NCBI GenBank assembly: GCA_013204555.1
Contig: JABMNO010000014.1
Location: 1-64,000 of the forward strand
Source: Chloroflexota bacterium
GTDB taxonomy: Bacteria > Chloroflexota > Dehalococcoidia > Lucifugimonadales > Lucifugimonadaceae
DNA: 64,000 nucleotides
Direction: 5' to 3'
Shown piece by piece: positions 14,503 through 24,725 of the stretch; position 1 is the first letter of the stretch; each line of letters opens with the position of its first letter. The position numbers were made by a program, and so were the translations under genes. The notes under the pieces are model-generated. The model saw only the letters and a program-made list of their open reading frames with translations, was not told the DNA's origin and made no database searches.

Positions 14503-17500
14503 ATGGAGCAACCCCAGGATTTCGATCAACCGAGCGCCGACGCGCCCGGCGTATTTCCGCGCGATCAGATGGGCGTTGTAGAAATCGTCCGAAGCAATCC
14601 AACTGCGATCGCACTATTCCTAATCCTGTCTCTGGCCCTTGCGCTTCGGCTCTACGGCATCAACTGGGACCAGGGCGGCCTTTTCCATCCGGACGAGCGC
14701 GCCATTCTATTCAAGGTGAACGATCTCAGTTTTCCCGCCGTGGGAGATATCCCAGATTTGCTGGATGCTGAAAAAAGCACGTTAAACCCAAAGTGGTTTA
14801 GCTACGGCAGTCTGCCGATATACGTTCTCAGGACCACCGCCTCACTGGCATCGCCGTTCACCGATTGGGACATTTTTGATCTCAGATATGTTGGACGTTC
14901 CATCTCCGCGATGGCAGACACGGCAACAATCGCCGTAATTTTCTTGCTGGCCAGAACATGGATGAGCAGGCGGACAGCTCTACTGGCATCGCTACTGGCG
15001 GCGCTTTCCGTGATCAGCATCCAGCTCAGCCACTTCTTCACTGTGGATGTTTTTCTCACGCTATTTGGCACATCTGCGATCTACTTCATGCTCCGGTACG
15101 CGCACGGTGGGCATAGAAAGCACGCGGCGTTGGCCGGAGCATTCGTTGCTCTGGCAATCGCCACCAAGGCCAGTGCGATCGTGCTGCTGGCCCCACTCAG
15201 CTTTTCGATATTCATATTCGCCATCTCACAACCGGGTGAGTATCTAACCCTCATCAATAAAGGAAACGAGCTGCTGAGGCGAGTGCGGTGGGCGGCCGTC
15301 GGATTAGCCGCTGCAGTTCTAGCGATCATTGGCGTGTTAATCATCACGCAGCCTTATATGTTTCTTGATTGGGGCACCTACAAGACCAGCGTGACAAATG
15401 AGAGCGAGATGGTGCGCCGCATCGTCGATCTACCGTTCACACGTCAGTACATTGACACCCCTAAATTCTTGTACCAGTTCTGGCAACTTGGGACGTATGG
15501 GCTTGGACCAGCGCTTGGCATGTTCGGATGGACGGCGCTCGCCGCTGGCGGTATCTACGCGATTCGAACCCGCCGCAAGTTCGACTTGATCGTCTTCTCC
15601 TATCTCATTCCGTACCTGCTTATCACGGGCTGGTTCGAGGTCAAATTCTTGCGCTACATGCTCCCTGTGGTGCCGTTTATGGTTTTGTACAGCGCCCGAT
15701 TGCTGGAGTGGGCCTCGATCTGGGTCCGGGAGCGCCGTCCAAATCTGAAGATCGTAGTTCCAGTGTTCACGGCAGTACTTCTAGCAGCGACAGCTCATTA
15801 CGCGTTCTCGTATGAATCGATATACGCAAGCGATCACCCGGCGCAGCAGACGTCACAGTGGTTCCAGGAAAATACTCCACGCGGCTCGCTGATACTGAAG
15901 GAGCACTGGGAGGAGGGTATCCCGGGTCTGTCGCAGTACTTCCGGGAAGAGCTTGAACTCTACAACCCTGATGTGGAGTTCAAATTCACGCGCATCTCCT
16001 CACAACTCTCTCGTGCCGATTACATTGTTTTCTACTCAAATCGCCTCTTTGCAACCCTTCCAAGGCTCGAAGAGCGGTACCCAATCAGCACCAACTTCTA
16101 CGAGCGCCTGTTCAACGGCTCACTCGGCTACAAGTTGGTTCATGACGATAGCTCCGTGCCATCTCTACTGGGAATCGCATACGACGAAGATACCTTCGGC
16201 CGATCTGACCTGGGTGAACCCGAAGGCTACGAGGGCATTGATTCGGCCATAGGCACGGCCAACTTTGGCTGGGCGGATGAGAGCTTCTATGTCTATGACC
16301 ACCCAAAGGTGCTGGTTTTTCAGAACATCGAACGCCTTGGCCAGCAGGAACTGTTCCAGAGGATCAACGCTGGCATCCCACCACAACGACAACCGATAGG
16401 TCTGCTGATCGCCGACGATGACCTCGAGCAGCAACGCTCCGGTGGGACGCTGTCTGAAATTACCAACTTCAGCTCAGGCTCCGCATGGATTTCGTGGTTG
16501 ATATGGCTGTTCGCTGTCCAGATCATAGGGTTCCTTGCACTCCCGCTCAGTCTGTTCCTTTTCAAGCCGCTCGCCAGTCGCGGCTATCTACTCTCGAAGA
16601 TACTCGGCTTGCTGATCGTTTCATTCCTGACATGGTTCATGGCGAGCGTTGAGATACTCACGTTCTCAAGAGGATCCGTACTTGTCTCCATGATGATTCT
16701 CGCCGCTATATCGGCCGTTGTCGCGTGGCGAAATATAGATGAGTTGATTGGATGGTGGCGGGAAAACAGACGACTGATTCTGATCATGGAAGCTTTGTTC
16801 CTGATCTCGTTCCTGGTTTTCTTGATTATTCGAGCGGCCAATCCCGACCTGTGGCATCCGTACAGGGGCGGCGAGAAGCCGATGGATTTCGCATATCTCA
16901 ACGCTGTGACCCGATCAACGGTTATGCCGCCATTCGATCCGTGGTTCTCAGGTGGGTACCTGAACTACTACTACTTCGGTCAATTCGTGGTCGCATCGAT
17001 GATTCGACTCACTGGAATAGCGCCCTCCATCGCCTACAACCTCGCCATTCCAATGCTGTTTGCCCTGACCGCGGGCGCTGTGTTCACGCTCGTGTACGCC
17101 CTTGCAGAAGGTTCACGCAAGGCGATGTACGGTGCGGCCACTCTTGCTCGCGGGCCACTCATTGCTGGAGTAGTTGGGGTTCTATTGGTACTCGTCGCGG
17201 GGAATCTGGATGGGCTCGTTCAGGTACTAGAAGGAGCGAATCGGGCTCTATTCAACGATCAACCGTTCGGGTCGTTCGACTACTGGCGTAGCTCCAGAAT
17301 GTTCGCCGCTGGCTCGCCGGGTAACGAGATCACTGAATTCCCATTCTTCACATTCCTGTTCGCTGACTTGCACGCGCACTTGATCGCTATTCCTTTCACC
17401 TTGCTGGCGCTGGCGCTGGCCGTCTCGCTATTTCTGAGGACGCAGGCCAGCAACACAAGCTGGCTTGAGCACTGGGGCGGGGCAGTGGTTCTTGGACTTG

Positions 17501-18861
17501 CGGTTGGAGCGCTTCGGATCATGAATGCGTGGGATTGGCCCGTGTACATGGCGCTTACCGGCGGCGCAATCGTGATGGGACATTTTCTCACCACACATCA
17601 GCCGCTCCGGTGGCGAATTACGCACGGGGCCGCCATCGGCATCCTCATGCTTGCGGTCAGCCATCTCGCGTACCTGCCGTTCCACGCAAATTTTGAGCTC
17701 TTCAACGATGGCATCGAGCAGAGTAGATGGCAGACGCCACTATGGCGCTACTGGTACATCCACGCCCCTTTCATGCTCCTGATCGTCGGCTACCTGGCGT
17801 GGCAAGGCAGACTTGCGGTAGCCGGACTGCTGCGCGCTCTTGATACGCCGGCTATGGTGGCCGTAATTTTCGCCATCCCGATAATCGGGTTGCTGGTTGC
17901 TATTGGTTTCTTCGGATACGCGACCGTAGCCTTCACAGCCGCGCTCATCCTTGTGCTACTACTCTTATTGGTTGCCAGACTAGTCACGCCCGTTCCCGGA
18001 TATCGCTTTGAGATCATGGCCATTGCGATGGCGATCACCGCCCTGGGTATTGGAGCGGGAGTTGATTTGATCACGGTAAAGGGCGATATCGCCCGATTGA
18101 ACACCGTGTTCAAGTTCTATCTGCAGGCCTGGATTCTGATGGGCATCGCGTCAACTTACTTTGGCTGGAGACTTGCCGAAGCCGGAGCATTCTCATTGCG
18201 AGACATCAGGCAGTCCTCCCGGCAGGGCCGAGGCACCTCGAGACTCTCGTTCGCCATTGCCGATGTATCGAGGCGAGTATGGATGACGTGGGTCGCCGTA
18301 GTTGCCGTCGGCATTCTGATTTACCCGGTGGTGGGCACGCAGGTGCGCCTGCGAGACCGGTTCAACACAAACGGGGTTGGGCTTGACGGGCTTGCCTACA
18401 TGGAGACTGCCGTCCAGTGGGAGAAGGATGAGCCCATCCGGTTGATTTACGACCTGCGGGCAATCTCATGGCTGCAGAGGAATATCGAAGGCTCTCCGGT
18501 GATTGTTGAGGGGCTGACCGATCTTTATCACCTGGGCAATCGCGTCTCAATCAACACTGGACTACCGGCAATTGTGGGCTGGGACTGGCATCAGCGGCAG
18601 CAGCGCGTGGGCTACGCGACCGCAGTGACTGCCCGTCGTTCGGACGTCGACCGAATTTATGAGACCACCGACCCGGATGAGGCGGCGCGGTTAATGCGTA
18701 AGTACGACGCGCAGTTCCTGTATCTGGGGGAGCTTGAGAGAATTCAGTATCCGGCCGAGGGCATCGCGAAGTTCGAGTTGATGCAAGACCAAGGACTGTT
18801 CCCGATCTACATCAATGATGAAGTCACAATTTATCAACTGCGGACGACAACGGCGCGGTAG
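14503..18861 (+). CDS. Giant membrane protein: GT-C-like half plus YYY/DUF2298 domain
   Basis: About 1450 residues with more than 20 hydrophobic segments. The N-terminal half resembles GT-C glycosyltransferases (ArnT/PMT type): a first-loop acidic motif FHPDERAI, then repeated helices and a soluble stretch near residues 450-650. The C-terminal half carries the YYY motif (YLNYYYFGQF, about residue 820), HAHLIAIPF and NAWDWPVYM, hallmarks of the Chlor_Arch_YYY/DUF2298 family. The probable role is glycan transfer from a lipid carrier at the membrane, unproven. The start is uncertain: GTG 14446 is also open, and no clear ribosome site precedes 14503. It is divergent from the M16 gene. Confidence 0.8.
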   Translation: MEQPQDFDQPSADAPGVFPRDQMGVVEIVRSNPTAIALFLILSLALALRLYGINWDQGGLFHPDERAILFKVNDLSFPAVGDIPDLLDAEKSTLNPKWFSYGSLPIYVLRTTASLASPFTDWDIFDLRYVGRSISAMADTATIAVIFLLARTWMSRRTALLASLLAALSVISIQLSHFFTVDVFLTLFGTSAIYFMLRYAHGGHRKHAALAGAFVALAIATKASAIVLLAPLSFSIFIFAISQPGEYLTLINKGNELLRRVRWAAVGLAAAVLAIIGVLIITQPYMFLDWGTYKTSVTNESEMVRRIVDLPFTRQYIDTPKFLYQFWQLGTYGLGPALGMFGWTALAAGGIYAIRTRRKFDLIVFSYLIPYLLITGWFEVKFLRYMLPVVPFMVLYSARLLEWASIWVRERRPNLKIVVPVFTAVLLAATAHYAFSYESIYASDHPAQQTSQWFQENTPRGSLILKEHWEEGIPGLSQYFREELELYNPDVEFKFTRISSQLSRADYIVFYSNRLFATLPRLEERYPISTNFYERLFNGSLGYKLVHDDSSVPSLLGIAYDEDTFGRSDLGEPEGYEGIDSAIGTANFGWADESFYVYDHPKVLVFQNIERLGQQELFQRINAGIPPQRQPIGLLIADDDLEQQRSGGTLSEITNFSSGSAWISWLIWLFAVQIIGFLALPLSLFLFKPLASRGYLLSKILGLLIVSFLTWFMASVEILTFSRGSVLVSMMILAAISAVVAWRNIDELIGWWRENRRLILIMEALFLISFLVFLIIRAANPDLWHPYRGGEKPMDFAYLNAVTRSTVMPPFDPWFSGGYLNYYYFGQFVVASMIRLTGIAPSIAYNLAIPMLFALTAGAVFTLVYALAEGSRKAMYGAATLARGPLIAGVVGVLLVLVAGNLDGLVQVLEGANRALFNDQPFGSFDYWRSSRMFAAGSPGNEITEFPFFTFLFADLHAHLIAIPFTLLALALAVSLFLRTQASNTSWLEHWGGAVVLGLAVGALRIMNAWDWPVYMALTGGAIVMGHFLTTHQPLRWRITHGAAIGILMLAVSHLAYLPFHANFELFNDGIEQSRWQTPLWRYWYIHAPFMLLIVGYLAWQGRLAVAGLLRALDTPAMVAVIFAIPIIGLLVAIGFFGYATVAFTAALILVLLLLLVARLVTPVPGYRFEIMAIAMAITALGIGAGVDLITVKGDIARLNTVFKFYLQAWILMGIASTYFGWRLAEAGAFSLRDIRQSSRQGRGTSRLSFAIADVSRRVWMTWVAVVAVGILIYPVVGTQVRLRDRFNTNGVGLDGLAYMETAVQWEKDEPIRLIYDLRAISWLQRNIEGSPVIVEGLTDLYHLGNRVSINTGLPAIVGWDWHQRQQRVGYATAVTARRSDVDRIYETTDPDEAARLMRKYDAQFLYLGELERIQYPAEGIAKFELMQDQGLFPIYINDEVTIYQLRTTTAR

Positions 18862-18886
18862 CGAGCGACTCAGCGAATGACAAGGG

Positions 18887-18910
18887 TTCCTGAGGATTAC
18901 ACCTCAGGAA
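18887..18910. terminator. Perfect 9-bp hairpin between convergent genes
   Basis: TTCCTGAGG and CCTCAGGAA pair around ATTACA. It lies between the end of the YYY-domain gene (plus strand) and the hpf stop codon (minus strand), and overlaps that stop. It can serve both strands, though T runs are weak. Confidence 0.5.
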
Positions 18911-19460
18911 TAATCAAGCCGTAGTCGCCATCGTGCCGCCGGTATACAACGTTCGCCTCGCCCGAATCGGCGTTTGTGAACATGTAGAAGTCGTGACCAA
19001 GTAGATCCATCTGAGCAGCCGCTTCCGTCACGGTCATCCTCGTAACTCTGTGGCGTTTCTCGCGGACCAGTCGGCCATCCTCCAGCGTCTCTGGCTCGGG
19101 ATCCTCAACATCTGCGAGCTGAGCGACCACCCGCTCCTCAAGCTCACTCAACCCGTCTCCTCGACGGATCCGTTTCGTCTTGTAACGCCTTATCTGACGA
19201 TCCAGGACGTCCGTCACCTGATCGATAGCAGCGTGGAGTGTCTCACCCCTCTCCTCGCCCCTGAGGATGGTCCCTTTTAGTTCAGCAGTAATCTCGGCTA
19301 TGAAGCGTTCGTCAGGGCGACGAGCTTTCTCGTGTCTGACGACCAGTCTCGCAGGCACGGAGAACCGTAATCGCCGATCCAACTTGGATAGCCGTTTGCG
19401 TGCGTACGTGTCAACGCTATCGGTCAAGTCGAATCCTCTGGCGGTTATGGTCAGTTCCAT
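18897..19460 (-). CDS. hpf: Ribosome hibernation promoting factor, long form
   Basis: A 187-residue long-form HPF. The N-terminal S30AE domain (residues 1-100: MELTITARGFDLTDSV through RRYKTKRIRRG) binds the 30S decoding region. The C-terminal dimerisation domain (132-187) has the conserved KPM-like entry RVTRMTVTEAAAQMDLLGHDFYMF and VVYRRHDGDYGLI. It pairs 70S ribosomes into inactive 100S dimers in stationary phase or starvation. The length matches long HPF of Gram-positives and Chloroflexi. It is divergent from comF. Confidence 0.9.
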   Translation of the reverse strand: MELTITARGFDLTDSVDTYARKRLSKLDRRLRFSVPARLVVRHEKARRPDERFIAEITAELKGTILRGEERGETLHAAIDQVTDVLDRQIRRYKTKRIRRGDGLSELEERVVAQLADVEDPEPETLEDGRLVREKRHRVTRMTVTEAAAQMDLLGHDFYMFTNADSGEANVVYRRHDGDYGLIIPEV

Positions 19461-19588
19461 GCGGTTTCCTCCCGGCGTCTCGCCATTCCGACGAGCTAGA
19501 AAATTGCGGACATCAAATACTTGCCCCTGTCGTAACTCAATACTACGATGCTCGCACCAATTTCAGAGTCAATCCTCTTGAGAATATC

Positions 19589-20284
19589 GTGAATATTTCA
19601 GTCGCACCTGCAGTCGAGTTCGCACTCGACCTACTATTCCCGGCGCGCTGCGTCCATTGCGCCGCGGATGGGAACCTCTTTTGCGACCTGTGTATCGCGA
19701 GTTTGTCCCCATACCCAACGGCATCCTGCTCAAAGTGCCGGGAACTGACACACGGGCCTGATCTGTGTGATCGGTGTGCGGCAGATCCCCCTGCGATAAC
19801 TCGTATGACAGTTGGATACTTGTTCGACGATATTGCACGTGATGCGGTTCACGGCCTTAAATATGGGGATATAAGAGCACTATCCCCAATTCTTGGCACG
19901 ATACTCAGCGAGCATTTGATCGGATTGCGTACGAGGCCGGATGTGATTGTTCCTGTACCGCTGCATTCTGGCCGGATGCGTGAACGCGGGTTCAATCAGG
20001 CGGAATCGATGTCTAACCGAGTCGCGGAGTTGACCGGATTGCCGGTCGATAACGGCCTTCTAAACCGCAAGTTGAACATTCCTCACCAGGCAGGCCTCCA
20101 AAGGGAAAGCCGAGAACGAAACATTCTGGGCGCGTTTGAAGCTGGTCCTCGTACCAGAGGACTCCACATAATGCTGCTCGATGATGTGACCACAACCGGC
20201 AGCACGCTGGAAGAGTGTGCCCGCACTCTCAAGAATGCAGGAGCGATCCGCGTGGATGCTGCCGTGTTCGCAAAGGAGGCGTAG
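19589..20284 (+). CDS. comF: ComF-family phosphoribosyltransferase-like protein
   Basis: About 231 residues. An N-terminal double zinc-finger module (CVHC...CDLC and CSKC...CDRC) is followed by a PRTase fold: VIVPVPLHSGRMRERGFNQAE, then LLDDVTTTGSTLEEC as the phosphoribosyl-pyrophosphate loop. ComF proteins support uptake of transforming DNA and are widespread in non-competent bacteria with other, unclear roles. The GTG at 19589 gives the usual length and begins right before the conserved ALDLLFPARCVHC; the frame is open upstream into the hpf region. The HAD gene follows after 7 nt. Confidence 0.8.
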   Translation: MNISVAPAVEFALDLLFPARCVHCAADGNLFCDLCIASLSPYPTASCSKCRELTHGPDLCDRCAADPPAITRMTVGYLFDDIARDAVHGLKYGDIRALSPILGTILSEHLIGLRTRPDVIVPVPLHSGRMRERGFNQAESMSNRVAELTGLPVDNGLLNRKLNIPHQAGLQRESRERNILGAFEAGPRTRGLHIMLLDDVTTTGSTLEECARTLKNAGAIRVDAAVFAKEA

Positions 20285-20291
20285 AAGACCT

Positions 20292-21008
20292 ATGCGCTGC
20301 AAGGCCGTCTTATTCGATCTCTACGGCACACTGGCCGGGTTTGATCCACCGCGCGAGCAGATTCAGACGATATCAGCGAAGCTACATGGCCTGGAACTGG
20401 ATCCCCTGGGGATCCTCAAAGGCTACGGCGAAGCTGACGATTTCATGGCCGCCCAAAACGCGGTAGCGCCAATGCGAAAGATGAACGTGGAGGAGCTTGC
20501 AGCCTTCTTCTCAGCATACGAGCAGATTATTCTCCGCCACGCCGGCCACGAAGTGGACCTCGAAACGGCAGGGGAGATATGGACCACCATTCGCAAACAG
20601 GAGTACGGTCTGACGCCTTTCGCCGATACGGTTCCCGAACTGAACCGGTTGCGTGATGCGGGGCGCACCGTCGGCGTGGTCTCAAACATGGCCGATTCAG
20701 GTCAGAGAGTGGCCGACCAGGTCGGCCTTACCGATCATGTGGACTTCCTCATCACCTCCAGAGACGCTGGCGCGAACAAGCCACATCCACCAATATTCCT
20801 ACATGCGCTTGAGCAAGCGAACTGCGCCGCGGAGGAGGCAGTTCTCATTGGAGATTCCATCGATTCAGACATAGACGGTGCGTTCGCTGTTGGTATCAAG
20901 CCGATTCTGATCGATAGAGACAACCGGCATCGAGATTACAAATCCCATCCTCGAATCACATCATTAGGCGAGTTAGAAGTGTTGCTTAAGGCCCTGGAAA
21001 GTAGCTAG
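20292..21008 (+). CDS. HAD-superfamily hydrolase
   Basis: A 238-residue HAD phosphatase/dehalogenase. Motif I is FDLYGTLAG with the nucleophile Asp; the usual second Asp is Tyr, as in haloacid dehalogenases and some phosphatases. Motif II is VVSNMA, the conserved Lys is in NKPHPPIF, and motif IV is IGDSIDSDIDGA. It has a C1-type helical cap between motifs I and II. The ATG at 20292 is chosen because the family starts at MRCKAVLFDLYG. It is co-directional with comF and converges on mfd with a 4-nt overlap. The substrate is unknown. Confidence 0.8.
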   Translation: MRCKAVLFDLYGTLAGFDPPREQIQTISAKLHGLELDPLGILKGYGEADDFMAAQNAVAPMRKMNVEELAAFFSAYEQIILRHAGHEVDLETAGEIWTTIRKQEYGLTPFADTVPELNRLRDAGRTVGVVSNMADSGQRVADQVGLTDHVDFLITSRDAGANKPHPPIFLHALEQANCAAEEAVLIGDSIDSDIDGAFAVGIKPILIDRDNRHRDYKSHPRITSLGELEVLLKALESS

Positions 21009-24000
21009 TCCGCGAGGGCCAGCACACCTGCTGACTGCATCAGTTGGAGCACCTGCTCCCTGAACTCGACGATCTTTTCCAGTGTCCAGAAAAGTTCTTC
21101 CAGCCAGTCTTCATCGTCCCGATCGACTTCCAGACGAATCTGCATGTGGCCCACATCTACGCCACGTCCAAGCACCTTCCCCAGCGCCTCTCTGGCCCCA
21201 CCCGTAGGATCGGCAAGATTCAACGTAAGCCTTGTTGGTCCGCTAGTGATTCCCACGACGTTCGCCGCCTCACAGAGCACACGAACTCGCACCGTGGCAA
21301 GCAGTAGCTCCGCTGGTACGGGCAGAGGACCGAAGCGGTCTTTCAACTCCTGCTCCATCTCATCAATCGCCGCCTCATCCTTGATCACAGCAATGCGCTG
21401 GTACACGGTTAGGCGCTCAGTGAGATCTTCAACGTAGGTGTAGGGCAACTGGGCGTCGACACCAAGGTCGATATTGACGAGCGAGAATTCTGGTTGCTGC
21501 GACTGTTGTTTCCCGTTTGAATCTCCAGATTGGAGGGCAGCAACTGCCTGAGCGAGGAGTTTTGTGTAGAGATCAAACCCAATTGCCGCGATCTGCCCAC
21601 TCTGCTCAGCACCAAGAATGTTTCCAGCACCCCGGATTTCCAGGTCACGCATGGCGATCTGGTAACCCGCTCCCAATTCTGTGGCCATGGCGATAGTCTG
21701 AAGCCGCTGCTCAGCGGCCTCCGTCAGCGTGCGTCCCTTATCGACAAGGAAGTAAGAGTAGGCTCGCCGCGCTCCACGTCCAATCCTGCCCCTGAGCTGA
21801 TAAAGCTGAGATAGTCCGAAGCGATCTGACCGATCGACGATTAGCGTGTTGGCGTTGGGCAAATCGAGGCCAGACTCGATGATAGTAGTGCAAATCAGAA
21901 CGTCAAATTGGTGATCTGAGAACTCGTTCATCACGGTCTCAAGTTCCCGTTCATCCATTTGGCCGTGACCAATACCAATACGGGCTTCAGGAACCAGTTT
22001 CATCACCTTTGAGGCGAAATACTCGATCGTCTTCACCCTGTTGTGTACATAGAAAACCTGTCCGCCACGGTCGAGCTCTCGAAGAATCGCCTCTCGGACG
22101 AGTTCCTGACTCTCTTCCGTAACGAACGTCTTGATTGGGAGTCGGTCTTCAGGCGGAGTCTCAATGGTGCTCATGTCACGAATGCCGGACAGTGACAGGT
22201 AGAGCGTGCGAGGGATGGGCGTGGCGCTCATCGCTATCACATCAACTTCGTGACGCATCCGCTTCATGCGCTCTTTGTGCGATACACCGAAGCGATGTTC
22301 CTCGTCGATGATCACGAGCCCTAACTCTTTGAACCGCACATCGCGCTGCAGAAGCCGATGAGTTCCGATAACGATGTCGACGTCACCCGACGCCAGCCCA
22401 GCGAGAGCCTTCTTCTGATTTTCATCGGTAACAAGCCGACTCAGCGACGCGACGTTGACAGGAAAGCCGCTCAACCGCTCGTCAAAGGTAATACGGTGCT
22501 GCGCTGCGAGAATAGTTGTTGGTACCAGGATAGCGACCTGTCGTCCGGCTTGAACGGTCTTGAACGCGGCCCTGATCGCCACTTCCGTTTTCCCATATCC
22601 CACATCTCCACTCACCAGACGGTCCATCGGCTTTCGAGACTCCATGTCGGCCTTAACTTCTGAAAGCACACGAAGTTGGTCCGGGGTTTCTTCAAATTCG
22701 AATGAAGCCTCTAGCTGATCCTGCCACGGAGTGTCGGGGCCTGTAGCGAAGCCACTGGAAACCTCTCTCGCCGCATAAAGAGCTACCAGCTCTCCCGCCA
22801 TCTGCTCAGTTAGCTTTTTCGCCCTCGCCTTTGCGCGTGTCCATTCCTGAGTACCAAGACGCGTCAGACGGGGTGGTGAGTCACCTGAACCGTGATACGG
22901 AGATAGCCGGTCCAACTGTTCCATTGGGACGAATAGTTTGTCGCCCTCCGCATACTCCAGAACCATGTACTCACGCTTTGTCTCGCCTTCGATCTCCGTG
23001 GTACCGGTGAAGCGGCCTATCCCGTGTTCTATGTGAACCAGGAACACCCCTTCTTTGAGATCTTGCAGGCGGGCAGCACGACGAGCGCGTCGTTTGCGCA
23101 CCGGCCTTTGCTCGCGAGTCACGCCGAATACCTCAGAGTCGGTCAGAATCATCAGGCGTTCATGCCCGTCCGGCGCGAACACGAATCCGGTACGCAAATA
23201 TCCGGGAACAATCGTGACGCTGTCATCTGCCGGAGTCGCGCTCAACCCACCCAGTGCCTTTGCTTCGATTCCGCGCTCGTCGGAAAGCTCAACCAGCCTA
23301 CCGCCGTGTCTGGACAGAATCACGGTGGGCGTCTTGGCCAGCACACGTTGGCCTATCGCGCTCCAGAGTGCTTCGGGAGAGGTGGCGGTTACTGGAGCCT
23401 GTGTGAATGGAAGCCTTGGAACACCGCCTGGCATCTCCTCTGTCAATCCCCATAGCGATATCTTCAGCAGGCGGTTGGACGAGTTGATGGCGTCGGCCAT
23501 CAGGCCCCAGTCAATGTGAGCGTTTGGAAATGAGCGTGGGATTTCTCCCCTGGACTCCTTAACCTCCCGCTGGCGCAATAGTCGACCATCAGCCGTCTTT
23601 GCGTTCTCTTCACACTCCGACGGGCGCACAACGATCACCAATGCGGAGTCGGGAACGTAGTCGAAAAACGACCCGGAGTTCACGAAGCCCGAGTAAAGCT
23701 CGACCCCATCGATTCGGTCGTTCTCTCTGATCCGCCCCAACTCCTCAACAATACGATCGCTGATCTGCGGATCAACCCGTCCAAAATCAAGCGCCGAGAT
23801 GAGGTCATCAATCTCGGATTCGGCCGTGAGTGAGGGGAGCGTGTCACGCGCCGGAATGACTTCAACGTTCTTCAGAATGTGCGTGGATCGCTGCGATTCT
23901 GGATCAAACTCACGGATGCTATCGATCTCATCCCCAAAGAATTCGATGCGCACTGGCATATCCAGGGAAGGCGGATAGACATCCAGTATTCCTCCTCTAC

Positions 24001-24538
24001 GGCTTGCCGAGCCTGGCGCCTCCACTGCCGCCTTCATCTCATAGCCCATTGCTACCCATCGGTCCACGAGCGTATCCATCGAGATTTCATCGCCCATGCT
24101 GAGTAGGTGCGAGGCTTCGCCAAACGCCACAGCGGGAGTCACCATCTGCGATGCAGCGGCGATAGAAGTCACAATAAGCGGTGATTCACCCGGCCGCCTG
24201 TTGTGAAGCGCGTCAAGGGCACGGATTCGGGCGTTCACGGCCTGGCTATCGGGTGATATACGTTCGTAGGGGAGAATTTCCAGTTCCGAGAACTGAAATA
24301 CCTCGGCATCATCGCCACACCACGTATATAGCTGGTCGGTGAGGCGTCGGGCGGTGTCTGCGGCGGGCGTTACGACGATAACCGGCAGATCAAGCGATTC
24401 CCAGAGTCCGGCAATTGCGTATGAGATTCCAGCGTCGATTGAGGTGATTTCGACCACGCGTCCACCAGTCGTAACCCTGTCACGGAGATCAGTGAACTCG
24501 GTTGATGACTCAAGCAGCGTTAGAAGTGGATTTAGCAA
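21005..24538 (-). CDS. mfd: Transcription-repair coupling factor Mfd
   Basis: An 1177-residue full-length Mfd. In order: a UvrB-like N-terminal region that contacts UvrA, the CarD/RID-type RNA-polymerase interaction domain near 490-560 (LVHIEHGIGRF), and a RecG-like superfamily 2 translocase with Walker A GDVGYGKTE (near 645), DEEH box (near 746), MSATPIPRT and QLRGRIGR. The C-terminal autoinhibitory domain follows. It removes RNA polymerase stalled at lesions and recruits excision repair. The start is TTG with AGGTGA upstream on the minus strand. It is divergent from proB. Confidence 0.95.
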   Translation of the reverse strand: MLNPLLTLLESSTEFTDLRDRVTTGGRVVEITSIDAGISYAIAGLWESLDLPVIVVTPAADTARRLTDQLYTWCGDDAEVFQFSELEILPYERISPDSQAVNARIRALDALHNRRPGESPLIVTSIAAASQMVTPAVAFGEASHLLSMGDEISMDTLVDRWVAMGYEMKAAVEAPGSASRRGGILDVYPPSLDMPVRIEFFGDEIDSIREFDPESQRSTHILKNVEVIPARDTLPSLTAESEIDDLISALDFGRVDPQISDRIVEELGRIRENDRIDGVELYSGFVNSGSFFDYVPDSALVIVVRPSECEENAKTADGRLLRQREVKESRGEIPRSFPNAHIDWGLMADAINSSNRLLKISLWGLTEEMPGGVPRLPFTQAPVTATSPEALWSAIGQRVLAKTPTVILSRHGGRLVELSDERGIEAKALGGLSATPADDSVTIVPGYLRTGFVFAPDGHERLMILTDSEVFGVTREQRPVRKRRARRAARLQDLKEGVFLVHIEHGIGRFTGTTEIEGETKREYMVLEYAEGDKLFVPMEQLDRLSPYHGSGDSPPRLTRLGTQEWTRAKARAKKLTEQMAGELVALYAAREVSSGFATGPDTPWQDQLEASFEFEETPDQLRVLSEVKADMESRKPMDRLVSGDVGYGKTEVAIRAAFKTVQAGRQVAILVPTTILAAQHRITFDERLSGFPVNVASLSRLVTDENQKKALAGLASGDVDIVIGTHRLLQRDVRFKELGLVIIDEEHRFGVSHKERMKRMRHEVDVIAMSATPIPRTLYLSLSGIRDMSTIETPPEDRLPIKTFVTEESQELVREAILRELDRGGQVFYVHNRVKTIEYFASKVMKLVPEARIGIGHGQMDERELETVMNEFSDHQFDVLICTTIIESGLDLPNANTLIVDRSDRFGLSQLYQLRGRIGRGARRAYSYFLVDKGRTLTEAAEQRLQTIAMATELGAGYQIAMRDLEIRGAGNILGAEQSGQIAAIGFDLYTKLLAQAVAALQSGDSNGKQQSQQPEFSLVNIDLGVDAQLPYTYVEDLTERLTVYQRIAVIKDEAAIDEMEQELKDRFGPLPVPAELLLATVRVRVLCEAANVVGITSGPTRLTLNLADPTGGAREALGKVLGRGVDVGHMQIRLEVDRDDEDWLEELFWTLEKIVEFREQVLQLMQSAGVLALAD

Positions 24539-24669
24539 GAAATATTCACCTGATTCAGGTCGTCGGACGCGCGAAAGGGCCAGCGATTAGTTCGCTGCCC
24601 CGATATGTACGTCGAAAATCTTAGCATCACGCGTGTTATCTAATTCACAGTGAACGGAAACAACGTCGA

Positions 24670-24675
24670 TATAAT
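24670..24675 (+). promoter_or_regulatory. Consensus -10 box for proBA
   Basis: A perfect TATAAT lies 51 bases upstream of the ATG chosen for proB. No good -35 is seen at 17 bp; TTCACA sits 20 bp upstream. Transcription starting near 24682 would leave the upstream ATG at 24678 outside the mRNA, which supports the later start. Confidence 0.35.
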
Positions 24676-24725
24676 CGATGGAACGTTTGCCGTTCTCGCA
24701 CCCGCACCGATTCTCTATTCATAAG

